Source: Nocardia sp. NBC_00508
GTDB taxonomy: Bacteria > Actinomycetota > Actinomycetes > Mycobacteriales > Mycobacteriaceae
NCBI RefSeq assembly: GCF_036346875.1
Contig: NZ_CP107852.1
Coordinates: forward strand, 4,216,001 to 4,280,000
DNA length: 64,000 bases
Direction of reading: 5' to 3'
Part shown: piece after piece, positions 53,047 through 60,224 of the stretch
Layout of the letters: each line of letters starts with the position of its first letter
Numbering within the stretch: the stretch's first letter is position 1
Notes under the pieces: generated by a model
The model's input: only the letters and a program-made list of their open reading frames with translations
Databases searched by the model: none
Told to the model about the DNA's origin: nothing
Program-made: the position numbers and the translations under genes

Positions 53047-54189
53047 TCATCCGCCGCTGTGCATCACATCGGCGGCTTGCGGCACCGCTGGATCATCGGG
53101 GTCGTCGAGCCAGCCGTGCGGCAGTGCGACCTTTCCTGGGGAACCTTGGCGCCCGCGTGGGCCTTCGGCGTCCTTGGGGAACGGCGCGGTCGGGTCCAGC
53201 TGTCCGACAAGGTCTTCCAGTTGGGTGAGGCTGGCCACGGTCGCGAACGCGCGGCGCAGGTCGGCGCCGACCGGGAATCCCATCAGGTACCAGGCCATGT
53301 GCTTGCGCAGGTCGCGCATGGCCTTGTCCTCGCCGAGGTGTTCCGACAGCAGCGCGCCGTGCCGGTGCAGCACGGCGCCGACCCGGCCCAGATCGGGGGC
53401 CACGGGCAGCGGCTCGCCACGCAGCGCGGCCTGCAGTTCGGCGAACAGCCAGGGGCGGCCCAGGCAGCCGCGGCCGACCACCACGCCGTCGCAGCCGGTC
53501 TCGTCCATCATGCGAACGGCATCGTCGGCGGAAAAGATGTCGCCGTTGCCCAGCACCGGGATCGAGGTGACGGCCTCCTTCAGCCGGGCGATCGCAGTCC
53601 AGTCGGCCTGTCCGGAGTAGCGCTGCGCGGCCGTGCGCGCGTGCAGGGCGACCGCCCGCGCGCCTTCGGCTTCCGCGATGCGTCCCGCGTCCAGATAGGT
53701 GAGGTGTTCGTCGTCGATGCCGATGCGGAACTTCACGGTCACCGGAACTCCCGCTGGTTCGGCGGCGCTCACCATCGCGCGCACGATGCGGCGAAAGAGC
53801 GTGCGCTTGTACGGCAGCGCGGCGCCGCCACCGAGTCGGGTGACCTTGGGCACCGGGCAGCCGAGGTTGAGGTCGATGTGGTCGGCCCAGCCTTCGCCGA
53901 CGATGATCCGCACCGCTTCGCCGAGCGTGGCCGGGTCCACGCCGTAGAGCTGAATCGAACGGGGATATTCGTCGGCGTCGAAGGACATCATGTGCAACGT
54001 CTTCTCGTTGCGCTCCACCACTGCGCGCGCGGTGATCATCTCGCACACGTAGATCGAGGTCGGGCTGCCGAATTCCCGGCACAACTTGCGAAACGCGAGA
54101 TTCGTGATGCCCGCCATCGGCGCGAGCACGACCGGCGGATCGACCGGATACGGCCCGATCCGCAGCGCGGCCTTCGCCTCGGTAGTCAT
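53047..54189 (-). CDS. dus: tRNA-dihydrouridine synthase (DusB type)
   Basis: 380 residues. FMN-binding TIM barrel: LAPMAGITNLAFRKLCRE, DLNLGCPVPKV (with the catalytic Cys) and ALHARTAAQRYSG. It reduces uridine to dihydrouridine in the D-loop of tRNA. ATG at 54189 is chosen over GTG 54195. It is the Rv0823c ortholog, and desA is the next gene upstream in transcription order. Confidence 0.94.
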   Translation of the reverse strand: MTTEAKAALRIGPYPVDPPVVLAPMAGITNLAFRKLCREFGSPTSIYVCEMITARAVVERNEKTLHMMSFDADEYPRSIQLYGVDPATLGEAVRIIVGEGWADHIDLNLGCPVPKVTRLGGGAALPYKRTLFRRIVRAMVSAAEPAGVPVTVKFRIGIDDEHLTYLDAGRIAEAEGARAVALHARTAAQRYSGQADWTAIARLKEAVTSIPVLGNGDIFSADDAVRMMDETGCDGVVVGRGCLGRPWLFAELQAALRGEPLPVAPDLGRVGAVLHRHGALLSEHLGEDKAMRDLRKHMAWYLMGFPVGADLRRAFATVASLTQLEDLVGQLDPTAPFPKDAEGPRGRQGSPGKVALPHGWLDDPDDPAVPQAADVMHSGG

Positions 54190-54297
54190 CGTCACGCCGA
54201 CCAGTGTCTCATTTCCGCACGTAACTCGGCCGGTGCGGGTCGTCCGCTCGGAAAGTCGACTGTTACGAGCCGGACGGTCACCAACGTCCGAAAAGCA

Positions 54298-54322
54298 CCG
54301 CCGTCCGGTTCCCGGACGGCGG
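54298..54322 (-). terminator. desA terminator
   Basis: A perfect 11-bp stem (CCGCCGTCCGG 54298-54308 with 54312-54322) and a 3-nt loop. On the minus strand it is followed by TGCTTTT. It separates desA from dus. Confidence 0.88.
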
Positions 54323-54343
54323 CGCAGTGGGGTCGGTGTGCGA

Positions 54344-55315
54344 TCAGCCGACCGTGCTGCCCGCCATCTTGCGCTCGCGCTTGGCGGCTTCGCGGGCGAG
54401 CATGCGGTCGCGCTGCTCCTCGAACTTGATGACGTCCTTGGCCAGCTTGTCCAGGAACAGGCCGAGGCGCTCGCGGACCGCCTCGCCACGCGCGGTGAAG
54501 TCGCTGCGCTCGAAGATGTTCCACTTCTTCAGCACCGGCTGGACGACCTCTTCCAGGTGCTGGCGCAGGTCGTAGATGCCGTGCTTGGCCATCAGCACGC
54601 CGTTGCGGCGGAAGTTGGGCATGCCCGCGCCGGGCATCTGGAAGTTCTCCAGGATCAGGGCGATGGCCTCGATGGCCTGGTCGGGAGCCAGGTCGAGGGC
54701 CGCGCCGCACATATTGCGGTAGAAGATCATGTGCAGGTTCTCGTCGGCGGCGACGCGCTGCAGCATGCGGTCGGCGATCGGGTCGTCACAGACCTTGCCG
54801 GTGTTGCGGTGGCTGACCCGGGTGGCCAGCTCCTGGAAGGTGACGTACGCGACGGAGTGCAGGAATCCGGCGTCGGCTTCGGCGGGAGAGGCGAAGCCGT
54901 TGGTCATGTGGACCATCCGAGCTTCCTCGAGGGCGACCGGATCGACGCCGCGGGTGACGACCAGGTAGTCGCGCATGACGATGCCGTGGCGGTTCTCCTC
55001 GGCGGTCCAGCGGCCCACCCAGGTGCCCCAAGCGCCGTCCTGAGAGAAGTTCTCGGCGATCTCCCGGTGGTAGGAGGGCAGGTTGTCCTCGGTGAGCAGG
55101 TTCGTGATCATGGCTGCCTTCGCGACCTCATTGAGACCGGACTGCTCCGGATCCCAATCGATGCCACCGAGTGCGGCGAAATTGCGGCCGTCGTCCCACG
55201 GGACGTAGTCGTGCGGATGCCATTCCTTTGCCAGAGAAAGGTGCCGGTTGACGTTTTCTTCGGCAACCGGCTCCAACTCCGTCAGAAGCTCGAGTTGAGT
55301 CAGATCCCTTGCCAT
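54344..55315 (-). CDS. desA1: acyl-ACP desaturase, DesA1-like
   Basis: 323 residues of the plant-type soluble acyl-ACP desaturase family. The di-iron ligands are carried by EENRHG (about residues 105-110) and DENLHM (about 190); GTWVGRWTAEENRHG is the core block. It introduces a double bond into an acyl chain bound to ACP; in mycobacteria DesA1 serves mycolic acid synthesis. Oxygen and electron partners are needed but not encoded here. It is the Rv0824c ortholog. Confidence 0.92.
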   Translation of the reverse strand: MARDLTQLELLTELEPVAEENVNRHLSLAKEWHPHDYVPWDDGRNFAALGGIDWDPEQSGLNEVAKAAMITNLLTEDNLPSYHREIAENFSQDGAWGTWVGRWTAEENRHGIVMRDYLVVTRGVDPVALEEARMVHMTNGFASPAEADAGFLHSVAYVTFQELATRVSHRNTGKVCDDPIADRMLQRVAADENLHMIFYRNMCGAALDLAPDQAIEAIALILENFQMPGAGMPNFRRNGVLMAKHGIYDLRQHLEEVVQPVLKKWNIFERSDFTARGEAVRERLGLFLDKLAKDVIKFEEQRDRMLAREAAKRERKMAGSTVG

Positions 55316-55386
55316 GTATGAACCCTTCAGTGTGTGCGTCCGGTCGTGCTGGTCATCCCAAGGTAGACCGCTACTGATGCGGCCAT

Positions 55387-55405
55387 ACCTTACGGCACCG
55401 TAGGT
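55387..55405. promoter_or_regulatory. operator-like palindrome upstream of desA1
   Basis: TACGG-CA-CCGTA (55391-55402) with ACCT and GGT flanks, about 75 bp before the desA1 start on the minus strand. In mycobacteria desA1/desA2 are controlled by the TetR-type MadR, which binds a palindrome before these genes; whether this is its site was not checked. Confidence 0.5.
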
Positions 55406-56037
55406 GTGATGCGAAACGCTTCCGTTGGACGATCGATGCCCTGGTGATCCACCTCATACGCCGTCTCAGCCGTTCAGTGATCCACACGAGTGTATGGGTT
55501 CAGCCCGCACTGAGGGGACTATCGGCGCGGGGCGCGGAGCGTTAGCCCGCGTGTGCAATCGCACAGTCCGCTGGAAATGGCAAATACTGGCCGCCGAGGA
55601 CCCGGGAACGCGTTCGAGCGCGTCTGCCGGACCGCCGAGCGCGTTGCCCGTATCGGCGTGCACCGAGCCGCCACAGATGAGGTCACGGGTGCCGACGCTG
55701 GTGAACTGGCTCCGGTTGTGCCTTTCCTCACAATCGGACCGGTCGCCACCGTCGTGAATACTCGATGCCAGGGTGCGGTAGCGGCGTGTCGTTCAGCGCC
55801 GCCGTTCGGGTGAAGGTCCCCTTGATGTCCGCTTCGACGCGCTTGCAGCGCGGGTAGACCGTGGTCGCCACCCACGATCCGAGCCGTCGGAATCGAACGA
55901 GCATCGCCGAAAGGGGCTCGTCGGCACGGCTTGTGAGAGGAAGCGGCATGGGCCTGCGCCGCACAGTGGCAAAGCGCTGGAGTGGACGCGGTGCGTCCCA
56001 TGCGTGTGGGGTAGTGCAGGACTCCTGGAAAACCAGA
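55406..56037. other. 630-bp region without a supportable gene
   Basis: Open frames exist on both strands (for example 55728-55964 on the minus strand, which ends HPGIEYSRRWRPVRL) but lack family likeness and ribosome sites, and the two strands overlap each other. Nothing else is recognised. Confidence 0.45.
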
Positions 56038-56066
56038 TCGGGCGCCCGGAGGATCCAGGCGCCCGA
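56038..56066 (-). terminator. tRNA-Lys terminator
   Basis: A perfect 9-bp stem (TCGGGCGCC 56038-56046 with 56058-56066), seven bases after the tRNA 3' end, followed on the minus strand by TCTGGTTTTCC. Confidence 0.8.
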
Positions 56067-56072
56067 CGGGTG

Positions 56073-56145
56073 TGCCCCCAGTAGGGCTCGAACCTACGAC
56101 CTGCGGATTAAAAGTCCGTAGCTCTACCAACTGAGCTATAGGGGC
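56073..56145 (-). tRNA. tRNA-Lys (anticodon TTT)
   Basis: A 73-nt cloverleaf. The acceptor GCCCCTA pairs with TGGGGGC, and the anticodon loop CTTTTAA gives TTT. The T-loop GGTTCGAGCC is standard, and CCA is not encoded. It lies upstream (in transcription order) of the GC-rich terminator. Confidence 0.95.
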
Positions 56146-56157
56146 GCGGAGGAACAG

Positions 56158-56787
56158 TGTAGTGCGATCGCGTGCCGTTGCCCCAATCGGGGGAGTTCGT
56201 GTCGGCGGGGTGCGGTGAAGGGTCGGGTCGGCGTGGTGAGCGGGTGCGTTGCACGACGCGGCGGCGCGGGTAACGCGGCGCGCGCACGTGACGATGCAGC
56301 CGGTAAAACATTTGGCACCCAGCTTTGTTCATCTTAGCCGGATCTGGATATCATCCAATCATGTTGGCTGACAATGTCTTTGGATTTTCAGGGGGTGAAC
56401 GGCCCGGGCCGGGCGGGGCTCGCGGACCGGGTTGGCCGGTGCGTCGTGCGCGCCGATCGGTCGTTCGGCCTGCCGGTCGGCGCGGGTGAACATCGCTGGG
56501 CCGCTGGCGAATTCGTGCAGCCGCCGGACGCCGAGGTTCGGTTGCGGAATATTTGCTGCAACAGAAAGCGGAATCGGATGGCCATCTGACTCTTCGGTTT
56601 GCCGCGTGTCGCATCGGGTTTCCGGGTACGGTGACGCCTTGGTGAATTCCGAAAGATTCGCCGACTGTGTCGGTGCTGCGGAATTCAGCTTGTCGTTGCT
56701 GTGTCCGAAGGCGTCGCGGTCGGTTCGGTCGGCCACGACTCGGCGGAACTGGATGCCGCAGGAGGAGGCAGATCCGAGACGAAGAAA
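56158..56787. other. non-coding region between tRNA-Lys and the hairpin/operator block
   Basis: 630 bp with lower GC patches (around 56300-56400). Short frames such as 56374-56589 are not family-like. Nothing supportable was found apart from a possible promoter-like AT-rich stretch near 56340. Confidence 0.4.
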
Positions 56788-56823
56788 TGCCCGGATGCGC
56801 ACCCCCTGCGGCGCACCCGGGCA
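56788..56823 (-). terminator. orphan terminator-like hairpin
   Basis: TGCCCGGATGCGC (56788-56800) pairs with GCGCACCCGGGCA (56811-56823) with one mismatch and a 10-nt loop. On the minus strand it is followed by TTTCTTC, so it looks like a minus-strand terminator. No gene is known to end there; it could end a small RNA or an antisense transcript from the tetR promoter region. Confidence 0.5.
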
Positions 56824-56883
56824 GGAAAACTATACCAGCCGGTGTGGTTCAGGTTTTCCGCGAGTTTTCGTACCAAAGGTTTG

Positions 56884-56905
56884 AAACCGGGCGAAAACCC
56901 GGTTT
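56884..56905 (+). promoter_or_regulatory. ARE-like palindrome before the TetR gene
   Basis: AAACCGGG-N6-CCCGGTTT, a perfect palindrome about 95 bp before the regulator start, close to a -10-like TAAAAC (56918-56923). It resembles the autoregulatory elements bound by gamma-butyrolactone receptors (ARE, AAACC...GGTTT). Autoregulation is therefore likely. Confidence 0.6.
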
Positions 56906-56998
56906 GCAGTATTGATAAAACTCATGAATTCGCGCCAAGGGTCCGTTCCTTTGGGGGTGGCTGCTTGGCGGCGAGTAGGCTTCGGAGGCGTTTCGAGC

Positions 56999-57664
56999 AT
57001 GGCACGGCAGCAAGAGCGGGCCCGCCGGACACGGGCGGCGATTATCAGGTCCGCCGCCGTTGAGTTCGGGAAGAGCGGCTATGCCGCTGCATCGCTCAAC
57101 CGCATACTGGAAGGGTCGCGTGCCACCAAGGGCGCCATGTACTTCCATTTCGATTCCAAGGAAGACCTCGCGCGCGCGGTGCTGGAGACCGCGGTGGAGC
57201 GCTATCGCACCTCCGCCGAGCGGTGGCTCGCGCGAACGGATCTCAGCCCGCTGGACATCCTGCACGGGATGGTCGACGAGATCGCGTTGCGGCTGGAGCA
57301 CGACATCATCGTGCAAGCCGAGTACCGCCTGATCATCGAGCCGGATTTCTACCGCGACGTGCGAGCGGGCGGCGGACGCATCCTCGGCCGCACGACCAGG
57401 GTGCTCACCGTGCGCGCCATCGACCACGGACAGCTGCGCGCCGACGCCGACCCCGACCGGTTCACCCGCACGCTCGCGGCGGCGCTCGCCGGTCAGCGAT
57501 ACATGGTGGACCTGATCGGCGGTCAGGTCGATCTGCGCTCGCGTTTCGAGGAGGCGCTCGAGGTGGTGGTCGAGGCCATGGCCACGCTGGATTGGCTGCA
57601 GAAGTTCCGCAGCGACGGCTGGCGTGCCCAGGCTCGTCTGGAGGAGCTGGGTTTGGGGCTCTGA
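56999..57664 (+). CDS. gamma-butyrolactone-receptor-like TetR regulator
   Basis: 221 residues. The N-terminal helix-turn-helix block (RRTRAAIIRSAAVEFGKSGYAAASLNR, TKGAMYFHFDSKEDLARAVL) is characteristic of the ArpA/ScbR family, which binds gamma-butyrolactones and controls antibiotic production or development. ATG at 56999 is chosen because MARQQERARRTRA matches the family start. No afsA-like synthase or biosynthetic cluster is adjacent. The ligand is not known. Confidence 0.8.
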   Translation: MARQQERARRTRAAIIRSAAVEFGKSGYAAASLNRILEGSRATKGAMYFHFDSKEDLARAVLETAVERYRTSAERWLARTDLSPLDILHGMVDEIALRLEHDIIVQAEYRLIIEPDFYRDVRAGGGRILGRTTRVLTVRAIDHGQLRADADPDRFTRTLAAALAGQRYMVDLIGGQVDLRSRFEEALEVVVEAMATLDWLQKFRSDGWRAQARLEELGLGL

Positions 57665-57758
57665 CCAGCCGGTTTGGGATTCGAGTCCGGTCTGTCATAA
57701 GCTATCCCAGCTCCCAACGGACAGCCGTTGAAAGCCGGTCCGGAGAAATCCGGGACGA

Positions 57759-57831
57759 GCCCCCTTCGTCTAGCGGCCTAGGACGCCGCCCTTTCAAGGC
57801 GGTAGCGCGGGTTCGAATCCCGTAGGGGGTA
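57759..57831 (+). tRNA. tRNA-Glu (anticodon TTC)
   Basis: A 73-nt cloverleaf, acceptor GCCCCCT with AGGGGGT, anticodon loop CTTTCAA (TTC). First of three tandem tRNA genes. Confidence 0.95.
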
Positions 57832-57860
57832 CGATCTGCGGATCGTTGGTAGCAGAGCAT

Positions 57861-57934
57861 GGCCCTGTGGCGCAGTTGGTTAGCGCGCCGCCCTGTCACG
57901 GCGGAGGTCGCGGGTTCGAGTCCCGTCAGGGTCG
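57861..57934 (+). tRNA. tRNA-Asp (anticodon GTC)
   Basis: A 74-nt cloverleaf, acceptor GGCCCTG with CAGGGTC, anticodon loop CTGTCAC (GTC). Second of the tandem. Confidence 0.95.
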
Positions 57935-57992
57935 CAGATATGCGCCGGATCAATCCGGCGTTCAGCGTATGGCATTCACTACGGGTGCCTGC

Positions 57993-58066
57993 GGCCAGGT
58001 AGCTCAGTTGGTACGAGCGTCCGCCTGAAAAGCGGAAGGTCGCCGGTTCGATCCCGGCCCTGGCCA
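57993..58066 (+). tRNA. tRNA-Phe (anticodon GAA)
   Basis: A 74-nt cloverleaf, acceptor GGCCAGG with CCTGGCC, anticodon loop CTGAAAA (GAA). Last of the tandem, followed by the terminator at 58081. Confidence 0.95.
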
Positions 58067-58080
58067 CTCTGCTCATCGCT

Positions 58081-58111
58081 GGCTCATGCTCATAAAGAGC
58101 ATGAGCCTTTT
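58081..58111 (+). terminator. tRNA operon terminator
   Basis: A perfect 11-bp stem (GGCTCATGCTC with GAGCATGAGCC), loop ATAAA, followed by TTTT. A textbook intrinsic terminator after tRNA-Phe. Confidence 0.95.
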
Positions 58112-58127
58112 CGCTTCGTCATGTCTT

Positions 58128-58180
58128 GTGGGGGTGCAACCCCCACGCCCCGCCCGGAGGGCTTCGCCCCCGGACCCCCA
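58128..58180. repeat. GC-rich double-hairpin repeat after the tRNA cluster
   Basis: GTGGGGGT-N3-ACCCCCAC at 58128-58146 is followed by CCGGAGGGC-TTC-GCCCCCGG. Similar GGGGGTGCAACCCCC segments are, from memory, repeated in actinobacterial genomes; only one copy is present in this window. Confidence 0.5.
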
Positions 58181-58981
58181 TGTTTGTGGTTGCGTTTGGT
58201 GGGTCGGTGCGGTTCGGGGGTGGCGAATCGCGCGGCGCCGTAGGGCACTACTGACTGGGTTCGCGCTCGTCCAGCGCACCGTGGATAGGCTGGCGCCGCC
58301 ATGTCGCCCCTTCTCCTCGCGCTTGCGGGTTCGCCTTTCTCGATTCGGTCGCGTGCTGTTCATCGGAGTCATCGCGGGCGTCGTCTGCGATCGAATGCTC
58401 GCTCGTCGCTGGATGGCGGGCTGAGCTTGCTTGGGGGCGTTCTCGCCGTCACAACCGTCTTGGGGATCTGCCGTCCTCGGGATCGGCTTTCTCAGCGACC
58501 TGGTCGAGTTCGAGATCATCCCGCCGGTGCGGTCTGGGGGCGTGCTCGCTATCGGTGTGGTGGTGATCGCGCTAGTTGGCATTCGGATGACCGGGAACGG
58601 GAGCGGAAACGGGGAACGGCATTGCGACGTCACCTGGTTACTTGCGGTGATTGGGGGTGGCGATCCATATCGCTGATCATCGTCGCCTATTGCGCGCTCG
58701 TATTGTGTCGCCTGGGCGATTCTTGCCCTCGCTATCGGGCGCACGATCGGAGCGCGATGCATCTATCGAAAGGTCGTCCGCATTCTCTCCATATGTGGCT
58801 ACTTCGGGGCGCATTCTCCTCGTCGTCTTCGGGTGCGGTTCTTGTATGCGGCTCGCTCATCCATTGCCCAAGTCTGTCGGCGGTAGATCTCCCGCGAATT
58901 ACGGGCATACCCTGCTCACCGCTATGGATGGGCGAACTCGAAATGCGGATGGGGTGTCGTGTTCGGTGGGATGCTGGAGGT
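58181..58981. other. 800-bp region without a supportable gene
   Basis: Hydrophobic fragments can be read in different frames (FIGVIAGVVCDRMLARRW near 58350; GVLAIGVVVIALVGIRM near 58540), which could be remnants of a small membrane protein broken by frameshifts. No intact gene is supported. Confidence 0.4.
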
Positions 58982-59164
58982 ATGGCTGAACGCTGGTATT
59001 ACTGCTTGAAGCACCAACGAGCGGAACAAGGACGGCAGTGCTGGTTCCGCGATCGAATGGGGCCTTATCCGGACCGGGCGACAGCGGAGCGGGCGCTGGA
59101 AATCGCGCATGCCCGTAATGAGCGTGAGGATGCGCGGGACCGAGCCTGGCGCGAGGGGGACTGA
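58982..59164 (+). CDS. small conserved hypothetical protein (60 aa)
   Basis: 60 residues starting MAERWYYCLKHQRAEQG and continuing with DRMGPYPDRATAERALEIAHARNE. It matches a small actinobacterial family with a WYYC-K-H pattern and a DR-GPYPD motif, which I recognise as conserved but without known function. A GGAGG lies only two bases before the ATG, closer than usual. The two Cys and one His could bind metal. Confidence 0.7.
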   Translation: MAERWYYCLKHQRAEQGRQCWFRDRMGPYPDRATAERALEIAHARNEREDARDRAWREGD

Positions 59165-59473
59165 GGTGCGACGGTGTAGTGAATTGCTTTGCGCGGTAAT
59201 GCACTTCACGTGATGTCGCCGAGTCGACCGCAGCCCTGAATCGGGTACGCTCGATGTCGCTTGCGGCCGGACGGCACGGCTGCGTGAGGTGTTCCCCGCC
59301 GCCCAGAAGTTGATCTTGAGGTGCAGGTCGGAGGGTCGAACGGCGTCGCGCCGGGTGCGGCCGCTCGGCCCGCGGTCCGGGGTATCGAGTACGGTTCTCC
59401 AGAACTCGACGAATGCTCGGTGGTCCTGGCGTGGCCTGCGAGCGGAAACCAGGATCAGCAGGGAGGGCGACCC
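59165..59473. other. intergenic region before ppm1
   Basis: 310 bp. It contains an imperfect inverted repeat (GTGAATTGC at 59179-59187 with GCACTTCAC at 59201-59209, one mismatch), which may be a terminator of the 60-aa gene or an operator. Nothing else is supported. Confidence 0.4.
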
Positions 59474-60193
59474 TTGAGGGTTACCGTTGTTGTGCCGACC
59501 TACAACGAGCGGGAGAATCTGCCGGTTGCGGTGGAGCGGCTGACGGCACTGCCCGTGCCCGACCTGCATGTGCTCGTGGTGGACGACAGCTCGCCGGACG
59601 GCACCGGCGAGGTGGCGGACAAGCTGGCCGCCGAACTGCCGAACGTGGTCGGCGTGCTGCATCGGACCGAGAAGGACGGGCTCGGGCGCGCATACGTCGC
59701 GGGCATCACACGCGCGCTGGACGAGGGCGCGGACGTGGTGATCCAGATGGACGCCGACCTCTCACATCCTGCCGAAGTCATCCCGGCGATGCTGGAGAAG
59801 CTGACGACCACCGACGTGGGCGTGGTGCTCGGTTCCCGGTACGTCCCCGGCGGCTCGACCGCCGCCGAGTGGAAGTGGTATCGCAAGGCGCTATCGGCCT
59901 GGGCGAACTTCTACGTCAACCTGATTCTGCGCTTGGGCGTCAAGGACGCCACCGCGGGCTTCAAGGCATGGAAGGCCGACACCCTGCGCGCCATCGATGT
60001 CGGCTCGATCCGCAGCAACGGGTACTCCTTCCAGGTCGAGATGAACTACCGCACGATCAAGCGGGGGACGGCGATCGCCGAGGTTCCGATCCGGTTCGAG
60101 GAGCGAACGCTCGGCGCCTCCAAGATGAGCCTCAAAGTGCAGCTCGAGTCGGCGCTGATGCCGTGGAAGCTGCTGTTCGGCCGGACGCTCTAA
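59474..60193 (+). CDS. ppm1: polyprenol monophosphomannose synthase
   Basis: 239 residues, a GT2-fold enzyme that makes polyprenol-phosphate-mannose from GDP-mannose. Motifs: VVVPTYNERENLP, VVDDSSPDGTG, QMDADLSHP (DxD), GSRYVPGG and FKAWK. It corresponds to the catalytic domain of mycobacterial Ppm1, without the attached N-acyltransferase domain. TTG at 59474 is preceded by AGGGAGGG, so the longer open frame upstream is rejected. Its product is the donor for GT-C enzymes such as the GT87 protein at 6632. Confidence 0.93.
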   Translation: MRVTVVVPTYNERENLPVAVERLTALPVPDLHVLVVDDSSPDGTGEVADKLAAELPNVVGVLHRTEKDGLGRAYVAGITRALDEGADVVIQMDADLSHPAEVIPAMLEKLTTTDVGVVLGSRYVPGGSTAAEWKWYRKALSAWANFYVNLILRLGVKDATAGFKAWKADTLRAIDVGSIRSNGYSFQVEMNYRTIKRGTAIAEVPIRFEERTLGASKMSLKVQLESALMPWKLLFGRTL

Positions 60194-60224
60194 TGCCTTC
60201 GTGAGCCACGACACTTTTGGCTGA

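Noticed and set aside
55519..56130. 203-aa minus-strand frame between desA1 and tRNA-Lys
   Set aside because: Runs through the tRNA-Lys gene and its terminator, is Arg/Pro/Ala-rich without family likeness, and overlaps other frames.
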